Shown in pieces: positions 1 through 4,977 of a DNA stretch of 7,013 bases; the first letter of the stretch is position 1; every line of letters begins with the position of its first letter. The notes under the pieces were generated by a model. It saw nothing but the letters and a program-made list of their open reading frames with translations, had not been told where the DNA came from and ran no database searches. The position numbers were made by a program, and so were the translations under genes. The stretch spans positions 1 to 7,013 of the forward strand of contig CALGBV010000097.1 of NCBI GenBank assembly GCA_937884015.1, given 5' to 3'. Origin of the DNA: an uncultured Bacteroidales bacterium (GTDB lineage Bacteria; Bacteroidota; Bacteroidia; Bacteroidales; F082).

Positions 1-30
1 GCGCTGTTCCCTGAGCTTGTCGAAGGGCGC
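1..30. repeat. Palindromic intergenic element with TTCGACAAG core
   Basis: The plus strand reads CCCTGAGCTTGTCGAAGGG at 9-27, with complementary arms CCCT (9-12) and AGGG (24-27). GCGC occurs at both 1-4 and 27-30. Read on the minus strand it contains TTCGACAAG followed by CTCAGGG. A related but divergent copy of the core lies at 2370-2383. From memory, this kind of element occurs between genes in many Bacteroidetes genomes; that is recollection and not a search result. It lies downstream of the GSCFA gene, so it could form a hairpin in that transcript's 3' end, but no T-tract follows and I do not call it a terminator. The left edge may be cut by the window. Confidence 0.5.
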
Positions 31-39
31 ATTGAAAAA

Positions 40-103
40 TTCATCTGTAAAAATCCGTAAAATCTGTAGTTTATTGAAAATCAGCGTCATCTGCGAAATT
101 TGC
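40..103 (-). repeat. Array of seven ~9-nt degenerate tandem repeats
   Basis: Contiguous units are seen at 40-48, 49-58, 59-67, 68-76, 77-85, 86-94 and 95-103. On the minus strand they read GCAAATTTC, GCAGATGAC, GCTGATTTT, a diverged unit, ACAGATTTT, ACGGATTTTT and ACAGATGAA, giving a consensus close to RCRGATTTT. One unit is 10 nt and the others 9 nt. The array starts about 20 nt after the stop codon of the GSCFA gene and ends about 10 nt before the palindromic element at 1-30. It holds no plausible gene. Its function is unknown; it may be a replication-slippage array or part of a dispersed intergenic repeat. Confidence 0.6.
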
Positions 104-124
104 GGTTCAAAAAAATCAAAATCC

Positions 125-1075
125 CTATTCCAAATTCTGAATCTTAACCTTCGGATAATTCCTTTCAAAATCCGCCATCTTACTGTTTTTCATGGCTTCA
201 AATTTCCGAAAAGACTCGCTTTCAGGGAAGAAAACCTTGTGTTGCAGCATCAGTTTGAGTTCCTGAGCTTGTTTCATGGCGGGCAGTTCGCTTTCGGCGA
301 TGGCAAAGTCGGTGAAACGTTCCCAAATGTAGCGCACGGCCTGTTCGGTCGGGTGAATCATGTCTTCTTTGTAGAAGCGGTAGTCGCGCAATTCGTCCAA
401 AAGGATTTCAAAGGCCGGAAAATAATGCGTGTTGCCAAAACGTTTGCAGATTTCATCGACAGCCAAAAGCAATGCAGCCTTGCTGATTTGGTTTTCGTGC
501 AAACCATCTTTCAAATGACGCAAAGGTGAAATGGTGAAAATGAATTGCTTATCTTTATGTTTTTCAACGAGTTGTGATAATAATTCCGTTGATTGTTCCG
601 TTGTGAGAAATTCCCGTTGAAAAAGTTGTGAAGGCAGTTTGTGGCAGTTTGAGACAATCAAACCGCGTTGTTTGTGGCGGTAAATCCACGATGTGCCCAG
701 ACTGATGACAATCCACTTGGCGTGCATGAAATGCTGTCGGGCAGAGCTGAGACTGCTGTTTACTGTTTCAAGCAGTTTTTCTGGCGAAGGATTCCAAAAT
801 TCGGTGTTGTGGCTGAAAGTGCAATAAAACTCGTTCCCGACTTCAATCACATCATCTTTCGTGAAATCTTTTCCGCTTTCCAAACGCTTCACGGATTGAC
901 AAATGCTTGCCGGATTGAACAGCACCCCAAACGGATTGACCAAGGCATCAAAGCCCAAGCCTTTGCAGATTCCGCCGATTTCATCGGCAAAGCAAGAACC
1001 CAAAAAGAGCAGCCTATCGCTGTAGACGATACGCTGCTCAATGGGTTGTATTTTTACATCTGTGGAAAGGTTCAT
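125..1075 (-). CDS. GSCFA-domain protein (SGNH/GDSL-like hydrolase family)
   Basis: The product is a 316-residue protein that carries the GSCFA family signature: the name-giving pentapeptide GSCFA is at residues 26-30, inside RLLFLGSCFADEIG. Other visible conserved blocks are NPFGVLFNP (47-55), a WIVISLGTSW strand and turn (121-130), TISPLRHLKDG (181-191) and DMIHPT (238-243). The family is related to SGNH/GDSL esterases. By that analogy Ser27 would be the nucleophile, and Asp238 and His241 the rest of the active site; this assignment is inferred. There is no signal peptide or membrane segment, so it is probably cytoplasmic. The substrate is unknown. I chose the ATG at 1075 over an in-frame TTG at 1096, which would add MIKRKKT and overlap the inverted-repeat arm at 1093-1114. 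The gene follows trxB in the same direction after about 207 nt, and I see no TAnnTTTG promoter in between. Confidence 0.9.
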   Translation of the reverse strand: MNLSTDVKIQPIEQRIVYSDRLLFLGSCFADEIGGICKGLGFDALVNPFGVLFNPASICQSVKRLESGKDFTKDDVIEVGNEFYCTFSHNTEFWNPSPEKLLETVNSSLSSARQHFMHAKWIVISLGTSWIYRHKQRGLIVSNCHKLPSQLFQREFLTTEQSTELLSQLVEKHKDKQFIFTISPLRHLKDGLHENQISKAALLLAVDEICKRFGNTHYFPAFEILLDELRDYRFYKEDMIHPTEQAVRYIWERFTDFAIAESELPAMKQAQELKLMLQHKVFFPESESFRKFEAMKNSKMADFERNYPKVKIQNLE

Positions 1076-1092
1076 TGTTTTCTTTCTTTTTA

Positions 1093-1273
1093 TCAAGAAT
1101 TTGAGAATTAGAGATTTTTGGACACAGACCTACTTGAAGTTTGCGCTTCGCGCGGGAATTTCTGTGAACCGCTTCGCGTTCCTTGAGCGAAGTGAAAGTC
1201 TCTAATTCCAACGGACTTCCGTAGCGCTTTGTCCAGCACGTCCGACAGGTTTCTCAAATTCTCAAATTCTTGA
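1093..1273. repeat. 181-bp segment bounded by 21-bp inverted repeats (MITE-like or structured RNA)
   Basis: TCAAGAATTTGAGAATT at 1093-1109 is the exact reverse complement of 1257-1273 (17 bp). After one A-A mismatch the pairing continues for 4 bp (GAGA 1111-1114 with TCTC 1252-1255). Further nested pairings are visible: GGACA 1120-1124 with TGTCC 1230-1234, an 8-bp hairpin 1170-1177 with 1187-1194 (one G-T pair) around a 9-nt loop, CGGAC 1212-1216 with GTCCG 1240-1244, and the small palindrome GCGCTTCGCGC at 1143-1153. The right arm consists of two tandem TTCTCAAA octamers (1251-1266). The segment fills nearly the whole gap between trxB and the GSCFA gene and has no credible ORF. I see no clear target-site duplication. 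It could be a non-autonomous mobile element, a folded 3' end of the trxB transcript, or a dispersed intergenic repeat. Confidence 0.55.
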
Positions 1274-1282
1274 CAAGAAAAA

Positions 1283-2224
1283 TCATTTCGTTGACATCAA
1301 GAAACGTTCCACCTCGATGCCAGCCATGGCTCCCGTTCCGGCTGCTACGATGGCTTGACGATACACGCGGTCCTGGCAATCGCCGCAAGCGAAAATGCCT
1401 TCCACATTGGTGGCAGTCGATTTCGGCTTGGTGATGAGGTAGCCTTCTTCGTCCATGTCGAGAATGCCTTTGAAGACGCTGGTGTTCGGAATGTGACCGA
1501 TGGCCTCAAAGAAACCGTCCACATAAATGGTGCGCTCAGCTTTGGTGTCGCTGTCGAACAGGACTGCACCTTTCAGTTTCTTCATGAAGCCTTGCTGTTC
1601 ACCGAAAAGTTCCTTGGTTTGGGTTTTCCAAAGCACTTCGATGTTAGGCGTGTTCAGCACACGGTGTTGCATGGCTTTTGAAGCACGCAGCACATCGCGG
1701 CGCACGATGAGATATACCTTGTTGCAGAGTTTCGAGAGGTAAGTGGCATCTTCGCAAGCGGTATCGCCGCCGCCGACCACAGCCACATCTTTTCCTTTGT
1801 AGAAGAAGCCGTCGCAGGTAGCGCAAGCTGAAACGCCGCCGCCCTTGAATTCCTCTTCGGTTGGCAAGCCTAAATAACGTGCCGAAGCACCAGTGGCAAC
1901 GATGATGGAATCGGCCAGAATCTCGCCGTCATATTCCGTTGTTACTTTGAAAGGTCTTTGCGAAGCATCGATGGTTGTGATTTCGCCCATGCGGATGTCG
2001 GCACCGAAACGCTCGGCCTGCTGACGGATTTCATCCATCATATCAGGGCCTTTCACGCCTTGCGGATAACCTGGGAAGTTCTCAATTTCAGTGGTTTGCG
2101 TCAATTGACCACCAGGCTGGATGCCTTCGTAAACGACGGTTTTAATGTCGGCACGGCAAGTGTAAATGGCCGCCGTGTAGCCAGCAGGACCTGATCCTAT
2201 GATTAAACATTCGATGTGTTCCAT
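1283..2224 (-). CDS. trxB: Thioredoxin-disulfide reductase
   Basis: TrxB is a cytoplasmic FAD flavoenzyme that passes electrons from NADPH to thioredoxin, keeping protein thiols reduced. The 313-residue length is normal for the low-molecular-weight bacterial form. The FAD-binding Rossmann motif GSGPAGYTAA is at residues 10-19 and the GGQLTQTTEIENFPG block at 38-52. The redox-active disulfide CATC is at 134-137 (Cys134, Cys137), followed by DGFFYKGKDV. The NADPH-binding GGGDTACEDA is at 151-160, with RRDxxRAS at 175-182. The C-terminal FAD contact FACGDCQDRVYRQAIVAAG is at 278-296. All expected parts are present, so it should be active. The ATG at 2224 gives the canonical N-terminus. The upstream sequence is A-rich with no Shine-Dalgarno, which is usual in Bacteroidetes. 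A left-facing promoter candidate lies at 2410-2443. No thioredoxin gene lies in the window. Confidence 0.98.
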   Translation of the reverse strand: MEHIECLIIGSGPAGYTAAIYTCRADIKTVVYEGIQPGGQLTQTTEIENFPGYPQGVKGPDMMDEIRQQAERFGADIRMGEITTIDASQRPFKVTTEYDGEILADSIIVATGASARYLGLPTEEEFKGGGVSACATCDGFFYKGKDVAVVGGGDTACEDATYLSKLCNKVYLIVRRDVLRASKAMQHRVLNTPNIEVLWKTQTKELFGEQQGFMKKLKGAVLFDSDTKAERTIYVDGFFEAIGHIPNTSVFKGILDMDEEGYLITKPKSTATNVEGIFACGDCQDRVYRQAIVAAGTGAMAGIEVERFLMSTK

Positions 2225-2258
2225 GAGTTTGTGTGTTTGATGTTTATTTGTTTATTTG

Positions 2259-2295
2259 TTGACTTTTAGACATTTTGACTCTTTGACTTTTAGAC
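2259..2295. repeat. 13-nt direct repeat in the trxB leader
   Basis: TTGACTTTTAGAC occurs perfectly at 2259-2271 and again at 2283-2295, with the related TTTTGACT at 2273-2280 between them. The period is about 24 nt with a half-period echo. It lies 35-71 nt upstream of the trxB start codon, inside the presumed 5' leader. No function is evident. Confidence 0.6.
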
Positions 2296-2329
2296 TTTTT
2301 CGATTTATTGTAAGCACCTGATTTTTGAA

Positions 2330-2360
2330 ACTTAAATACTTAAATCTTTAAATCTTAAAT
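2330..2360. repeat. Four AT-rich octamer repeats (ACTTAAAT-like)
   Basis: The units ACTTAAAT (2330-2337), ACTTAAAT (2338-2345), CTTTAAAT (2346-2353) and CTTAAAT (2354-2360) run head to tail. They lie between trxB and tRNA-Pro, within the presumed trxB leader. The array is followed 9 nt later by a TTCGACAAG element, the same order seen on the minus strand at the left end of the window (array, then element). Confidence 0.65.
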
Positions 2361-2369
2361 CATTGTCAT

Positions 2370-2390
2370 TTCGACAAGGCTCAATGAGCT
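2370..2390. repeat. Second, divergent TTCGACAAG element with small palindrome
   Basis: TTCGACAAG at 2370-2378 matches the core of the element at 1-30 (minus strand 24 to 16). It is followed by GCTCA, against CTCA in the first copy. The perfect short palindrome GCTCA-A-TGAGC at 2379-2389 overlaps it. The arms CCCT and AGGG of the first copy are not kept. It lies just inside the predicted start of the trxB transcript. Confidence 0.45.
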
Positions 2391-2409
2391 GCTTTCAAAT
2401 TTATTTCGG

Positions 2410-2443
2410 CAAAGATAATAGAATTATTGAAGAGTTGTTGCAA
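2410..2443 (-). promoter_or_regulatory. Left-facing promoter candidate for trxB
   Basis: CAAAGATA at 2410-2417 is the reverse complement of TATCTTTG, a perfect match to the Bacteroidetes -7 consensus TAnnTTTG. A TTG on the minus strand (CAA at 2441-2443) lies 23 nt upstream, slightly longer than the usual spacing for the -33 box. Transcription would begin near 2402-2405 and give trxB a leader of about 180 nt. A second -7-like match (CAAATTTA, 2396-2403) lacks a placed -33 box. This rests on sequence pattern only. Confidence 0.5.
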
Positions 2444-2466
2444 TTGAAAAATAATTCCTATCTTTG
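2435..2466 (+). promoter_or_regulatory. Promoter of tRNA-Pro
   Basis: TATCTTTG at 2459-2466 is a perfect TAnnTTTG -7 box. TTG triplets at 2435-2437 and 2438-2440 lie 21 or 18 nt upstream, a normal -33 position. The predicted start is around 2471-2474, only a few nucleotides before the mature 5' end of the tRNA at 2477, leaving a very short 5' leader for RNase P. It shares the TTGTTGCAATTG centre with the opposing trxB promoter candidate. Confidence 0.75.
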
Positions 2467-2476
2467 CAGCGCAAAT

Positions 2477-2550
2477 CGGGGCGTGGTGCAGTTGGCTAGC
2501 ATTCTTGCATGGGGTGCAAGCGGTCGCCAGTTCGAGTCCGGCCGCTCCGA
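2477..2550 (+). tRNA. tRNA-Pro (anticodon GGG)
   Basis: The 74-nt cloverleaf decodes CCC and CCU. The acceptor stem is CGGGGCG (2477-2483) with CGCTCCG (2543-2549), with one G-U pair. The D stem is GTGC with GCAT. The anticodon stem CTTGC with GCAAG encloses the loop ATGGGGT, giving anticodon GGG. The T loop TTCGAGT is standard. C1-G72 and discriminator A73 (2550) are hallmarks of bacterial tRNA-Pro. CCA is not encoded (CTT follows), so it must be added after transcription. One oddity is an A-C mismatch at the fourth T-stem pair (A52 with C62), where A-U would be expected; the conserved G53-C61 pair is kept. It is a single-gene unit with its own promoter and terminator, convergent with the symporter operon. 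Confidence 0.96.
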
Positions 2551-2554
2551 CTTG

Positions 2555-2590
2555 AAAAACGGCACAGAGTTTTCTGATGCCGTTTTTTTT
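2555..2590. terminator. Bidirectional intrinsic terminator
   Basis: AAAAACGGCA (2555-2564) pairs with TGCCGTTTTT (2578-2587), and CAGA (2565-2568) can pair with TCTG (2573-2576) to extend the stem. On the plus strand it ends in eight T residues (2583-2590), a strong terminator starting 4 nt after tRNA-Pro. Read leftwards, the same hairpin is followed by five T residues (2559-2555), so it can also end the helicase-menA-symporter transcript. The symporter stop codon (2589-2591) overlaps its edge. Confidence 0.88.
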
Positions 2591-4067
2591 ATTGCTTTTT
2601 TCTGCCTATAACACAACAAATTAAACTTACGCCCAATCCCCACCACATCGGGTCGCCAGGCAAACTTGCAAACTTGGCCGCCAGCAACATGGCGGTTCCG
2701 GCTATCATCGAAGCGAGAATCCATTTCGGGCGAATGTGTTGCGGCAAAAACAAGGCAAAGGTGAGTGGCAAAAACACTGCCGTGGCGCGTAAGCCCATCG
2801 ACAGGAATCCTAAATCGTTAATGAAACTGCCCGAGAACGATGCTGCCGCCGCAACGCCTAAAAGCAGGATGACGACGATTGTAAGCCTTGAAATCAGCAA
2901 GTTGCGTTTCGAATCCTTGATTTTCGGCTTGATTTTATAAAAAACATCGCGCACCAAAATGGTTGCGGCTCCCAACGACAATCCCGAACCGCCGCCTACA
3001 ATCGTGATGAGCAAAGTGCCCAAAACCACACCGCCAAACAATTTCGGCAGATGGTTGAGAACAAACAGCGGAAATGCCTGCGATGATGATGTCATCACAG
3101 CCATTCCATCGGGAATGGTGCCTAAAACGGCCAATTCATCGGAAGTGATGTAATGTCCGCGCATGTACAAACCTATTAAAATACAGGCAATTCCGATGGG
3201 TGGCGTCAGGAAAGCGCACAGCAGCGAGCCTTTGCGTGCTGCGCTGTCCGATTTCCCCGACCAAATGCCTTGCGCGTAGGTTTGTGTGGCCAAAACGCCC
3301 AATATCAACGAAAGGCACGAACCTAAATCTTTCATCGGACCGCGGGCCAATAAATTCAGATAGCGATGATTTACAGCTTCTTGTGTGCTGATTTCATTTA
3401 TTTTCCCCAAATTTGTGTTGCAGAAAATGCCTTGCAAGGTTTCCATCAGTCCGGAATAGCCTTTGGCCAGTCCGAAAACGGCAATGCCGCCAATCAATGC
3501 GCTAACATAAAGCAAGGCTAACTTGACAATGCCGCCCATGCCCGCGCCCCAAACGCCGCCAAAAACGACGTAGACAATCATCAAAGCAATGGCAATCAAG
3601 GCTGCGACCAAAAAACTGATTGGGAAAAGCGTTTGCAGGAGGGCCGAGGCCGACAGAATCTGCGCTATGATGCTGATGAAAATGCCCAAAAAGCACAGCA
3701 GCGAACCGACGGCTTCGGCTTTTTTGCCGTATTCTTTTGAAACGACTTCCAACAGGGTCACGCTGCCGCTATGCCGCAACGGAATGACATAAGCAATTGA
3801 AAGAATGAGACATCCGATGGCCGAACCCAAAGTAAACCACCATGCTGAAATGCCGTAACTGAAAGCCAGTTGCGCTGTTCCAATGGTGGCTTGCCCGCTG
3901 ACCAAAGTTCCCATAATGGCACCGCACACAATCCAAGTGCCGGCTTTGCCGCTTCCCGTCGAAAAGTCGCTGGCGTTTTTCACTTTTCTGCCCGAAATCG
4001 TTCCGACAAGAATGATTAAGGCAACGGTGAAAAGCAAACCTATATAAGTCAGAATCGAATAATCCAT
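2589..4067 (-). CDS. Sodium:solute symporter family (SSF) transporter, substrate unknown
   Basis: This 492-residue inner-membrane protein has about 13 hydrophobic segments and the size and layout of the SSF (SLC5-like) family, which couples inward Na+ flow to uptake of a small solute. The first helix (residues about 5-25) is followed by a polar loop (SGRKVKNASDFSTGSGKAG). Then comes the typical discontinuous helix GTLVSGQATIGTAQLAFSYG (53-72). The TM8-like GGGSGLSLGAATILVRDVF (358-376) matches the family block that holds the sodium-site Ser/Thr residues and ends in a conserved Asp-Val-aromatic. The C-terminus is short (GRKKQ), with no kinase or other extra domain. The substrate (sugar, amino acid, nucleoside or other) cannot be read from the sequence. 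I chose the ATG at 4067, which follows the menA TAA stop after 1 nt, over a TTG at 4091 inside menA. It is the last gene of the operon-like block and ends at the shared terminator. Confidence 0.92.
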   Translation of the reverse strand: MDYSILTYIGLLFTVALIILVGTISGRKVKNASDFSTGSGKAGTWIVCGAIMGTLVSGQATIGTAQLAFSYGISAWWFTLGSAIGCLILSIAYVIPLRHSGSVTLLEVVSKEYGKKAEAVGSLLCFLGIFISIIAQILSASALLQTLFPISFLVAALIAIALMIVYVVFGGVWGAGMGGIVKLALLYVSALIGGIAVFGLAKGYSGLMETLQGIFCNTNLGKINEISTQEAVNHRYLNLLARGPMKDLGSCLSLILGVLATQTYAQGIWSGKSDSAARKGSLLCAFLTPPIGIACILIGLYMRGHYITSDELAVLGTIPDGMAVMTSSSQAFPLFVLNHLPKLFGGVVLGTLLITIVGGGSGLSLGAATILVRDVFYKIKPKIKDSKRNLLISRLTIVVILLLGVAAAASFSGSFINDLGFLSMGLRATAVFLPLTFALFLPQHIRPKWILASMIAGTAMLLAAKFASLPGDPMWWGLGVSLICCVIGRKKQ

Positions 4068-4068
4068 A

Positions 4069-4974
4069 TTATATGAGAAATAAAACTCCAAAAACCAAAG
4101 TCAGCAAGAAAGTGTTGCGAACCTGTTTTGGAAGCAAAGGATCGAATTGATGTGTTTCAAGATTGTTTTTGATGAATGATAAATCCTTGGCAAACAAAGG
4201 GAAAAGCAACCAAAACAGATGTGCGTAAAATGCACAATGTCTGATGATTAAAAATGCCGAAAGGCAAACAAATCCGCCAACGATGAGAAATGTGTGATAA
4301 GCAAATGCTTTTTTCAATCCGATTTTAACGACCAGACTGTTTTTTCCACTTGCCTTGTCGCTTTCATAATCACGCATGTTGTTGATATTCAATACGGCAT
4401 TCGACATAAATCCCATGGCACTTGCCGGCAGTAAAACCGAAAAATCAAGATTTTTTGTGGCCAAATAATAAGTGCCAGCCACAGCAGCCCATCCAAAGAA
4501 AATAAAGCAGAAAAGGTCACCTAAACCCCTGTAGCCGTAAGGGTGTTTTCCTAAAGTGTAGAATAATGCGGCAAGAATGGCTGCAATGCCAAGTGCTGCA
4601 AAAACATATAAATCGTGAAGGGTTGAACTTGTCAGTATTATGCAGATTAGAAGCATTCCGCCAGAAAGAAGGCATGCAAGCACGGCTATAAGAATGCCGC
4701 TTTGCATTTCGCGTTTTGTGATGTTGCCGCTTTGCATTTCGCGTTTCGGCCCGATGCGTTGCGTGTTGTCGATGCCTTTAGTATAATCGCCGTAATCGTT
4801 GGCCAAATTGGATAAAATTTGCAGCATAATGGCGGTAATGGCAGCAAAAATCAGGACAGACGGATAACAGATTTTCTCTTTTAAAGCAAGAAAACTGCCC
4901 ATCAGAACGCCTGAAAAAGAGAGCAGCACCGTCCGCGGACGGGCTGCTCTTATCCATGATTTAACTGAAGCCAT
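4069..4974 (-). CDS. menA: 1,4-dihydroxy-2-naphthoate polyprenyltransferase
   Basis: MenA joins a polyprenyl chain to 1,4-dihydroxy-2-naphthoate, making demethylmenaquinone in the inner membrane on the route to the respiratory quinone menaquinone. The 301-residue length is normal for this UbiA-family enzyme. The first Asp-rich motif NDYGDYTKGIDN is at residues 59-70 and the second, NNMRDYESDKASGK, at 198-211; these bind Mg2+ and the prenyl diphosphate. The stretch GYRGLGDLFCFIFFG (147-161) is typical of MenA rather than UbiA. About eight or nine hydrophobic helices are seen. The start ATG at 4974 is 3 nt after the helicase stop and is preceded by a strong Shine-Dalgarno. KREMQSG occurs twice (77-83 and 87-93), encoded by a 22-nt perfect direct repeat. 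The 3' part is visibly AT-rich (for example 4141-4200). No other men gene is present in the window. Confidence 0.96.
   Translation of the reverse strand: MASVKSWIRAARPRTVLLSFSGVLMGSFLALKEKICYPSVLIFAAITAIMLQILSNLANDYGDYTKGIDNTQRIGPKREMQSGNITKREMQSGILIAVLACLLSGGMLLICIILTSSTLHDLYVFAALGIAAILAALFYTLGKHPYGYRGLGDLFCFIFFGWAAVAGTYYLATKNLDFSVLLPASAMGFMSNAVLNINNMRDYESDKASGKNSLVVKIGLKKAFAYHTFLIVGGFVCLSAFLIIRHCAFYAHLFWLLFPLFAKDLSFIKNNLETHQFDPLLPKQVRNTFLLTLVFGVLFLI
4695..4746. repeat. 22-nt perfect direct repeat inside menA
   Basis: The 22 bases at 4695-4716 recur identically at 4725-4746, offset 30 nt, so the phase is kept and KREMQSG is encoded twice, 10 residues apart. The two copies share codons exactly. 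It lies in the cytoplasmic loop just after the first Asp-rich motif. Confidence 0.85.
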
Positions 4975-4977
4975 AAT

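Noticed and set aside
40..103. CRISPR array
   Set aside because: Units are about 9 nt, contiguous and degenerate, with no spacers and no cas genes nearby.
17..529. Plus-strand ORF of 170 codons at the left end
   Set aside because: It runs through the repeat array and opposite the well-supported GSCFA gene, and its translation has no recognisable motif. It is a shadow reading frame.
1076..1096. TTG start extending the GSCFA protein by seven residues
   Set aside because: The ATG at 1075 gives the expected N-terminus. The extension is lysine-rich, overlaps the inverted-repeat arm and needs a rare start codon.
668..1111. Plus-strand ORF of 147 codons
   Set aside because: Entirely antisense to the GSCFA gene except its last codons; no motif is visible.
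1143..1194. Rho-independent terminator after trxB
   Set aside because: The hairpins here have no T-tract following them on the minus strand, so the segment is reported as a structured repeat and not as a terminator.
2396..2403. Additional left-facing -7 box (CAAATTTA)
   Set aside because: No -33 element was found at a suitable distance; the box at 2410-2417 is better placed.
2363..2611. Plus-strand ORF of 82 codons spanning the promoter, tRNA-Pro and terminator
   Set aside because: It covers a clear tRNA gene and its terminator, so the open frame is incidental.
4068..4091. TTG start extending the symporter by eight residues into menA
   Set aside because: The ATG at 4067 directly after the menA stop begins at the expected first helix; the extension adds nothing family-like.
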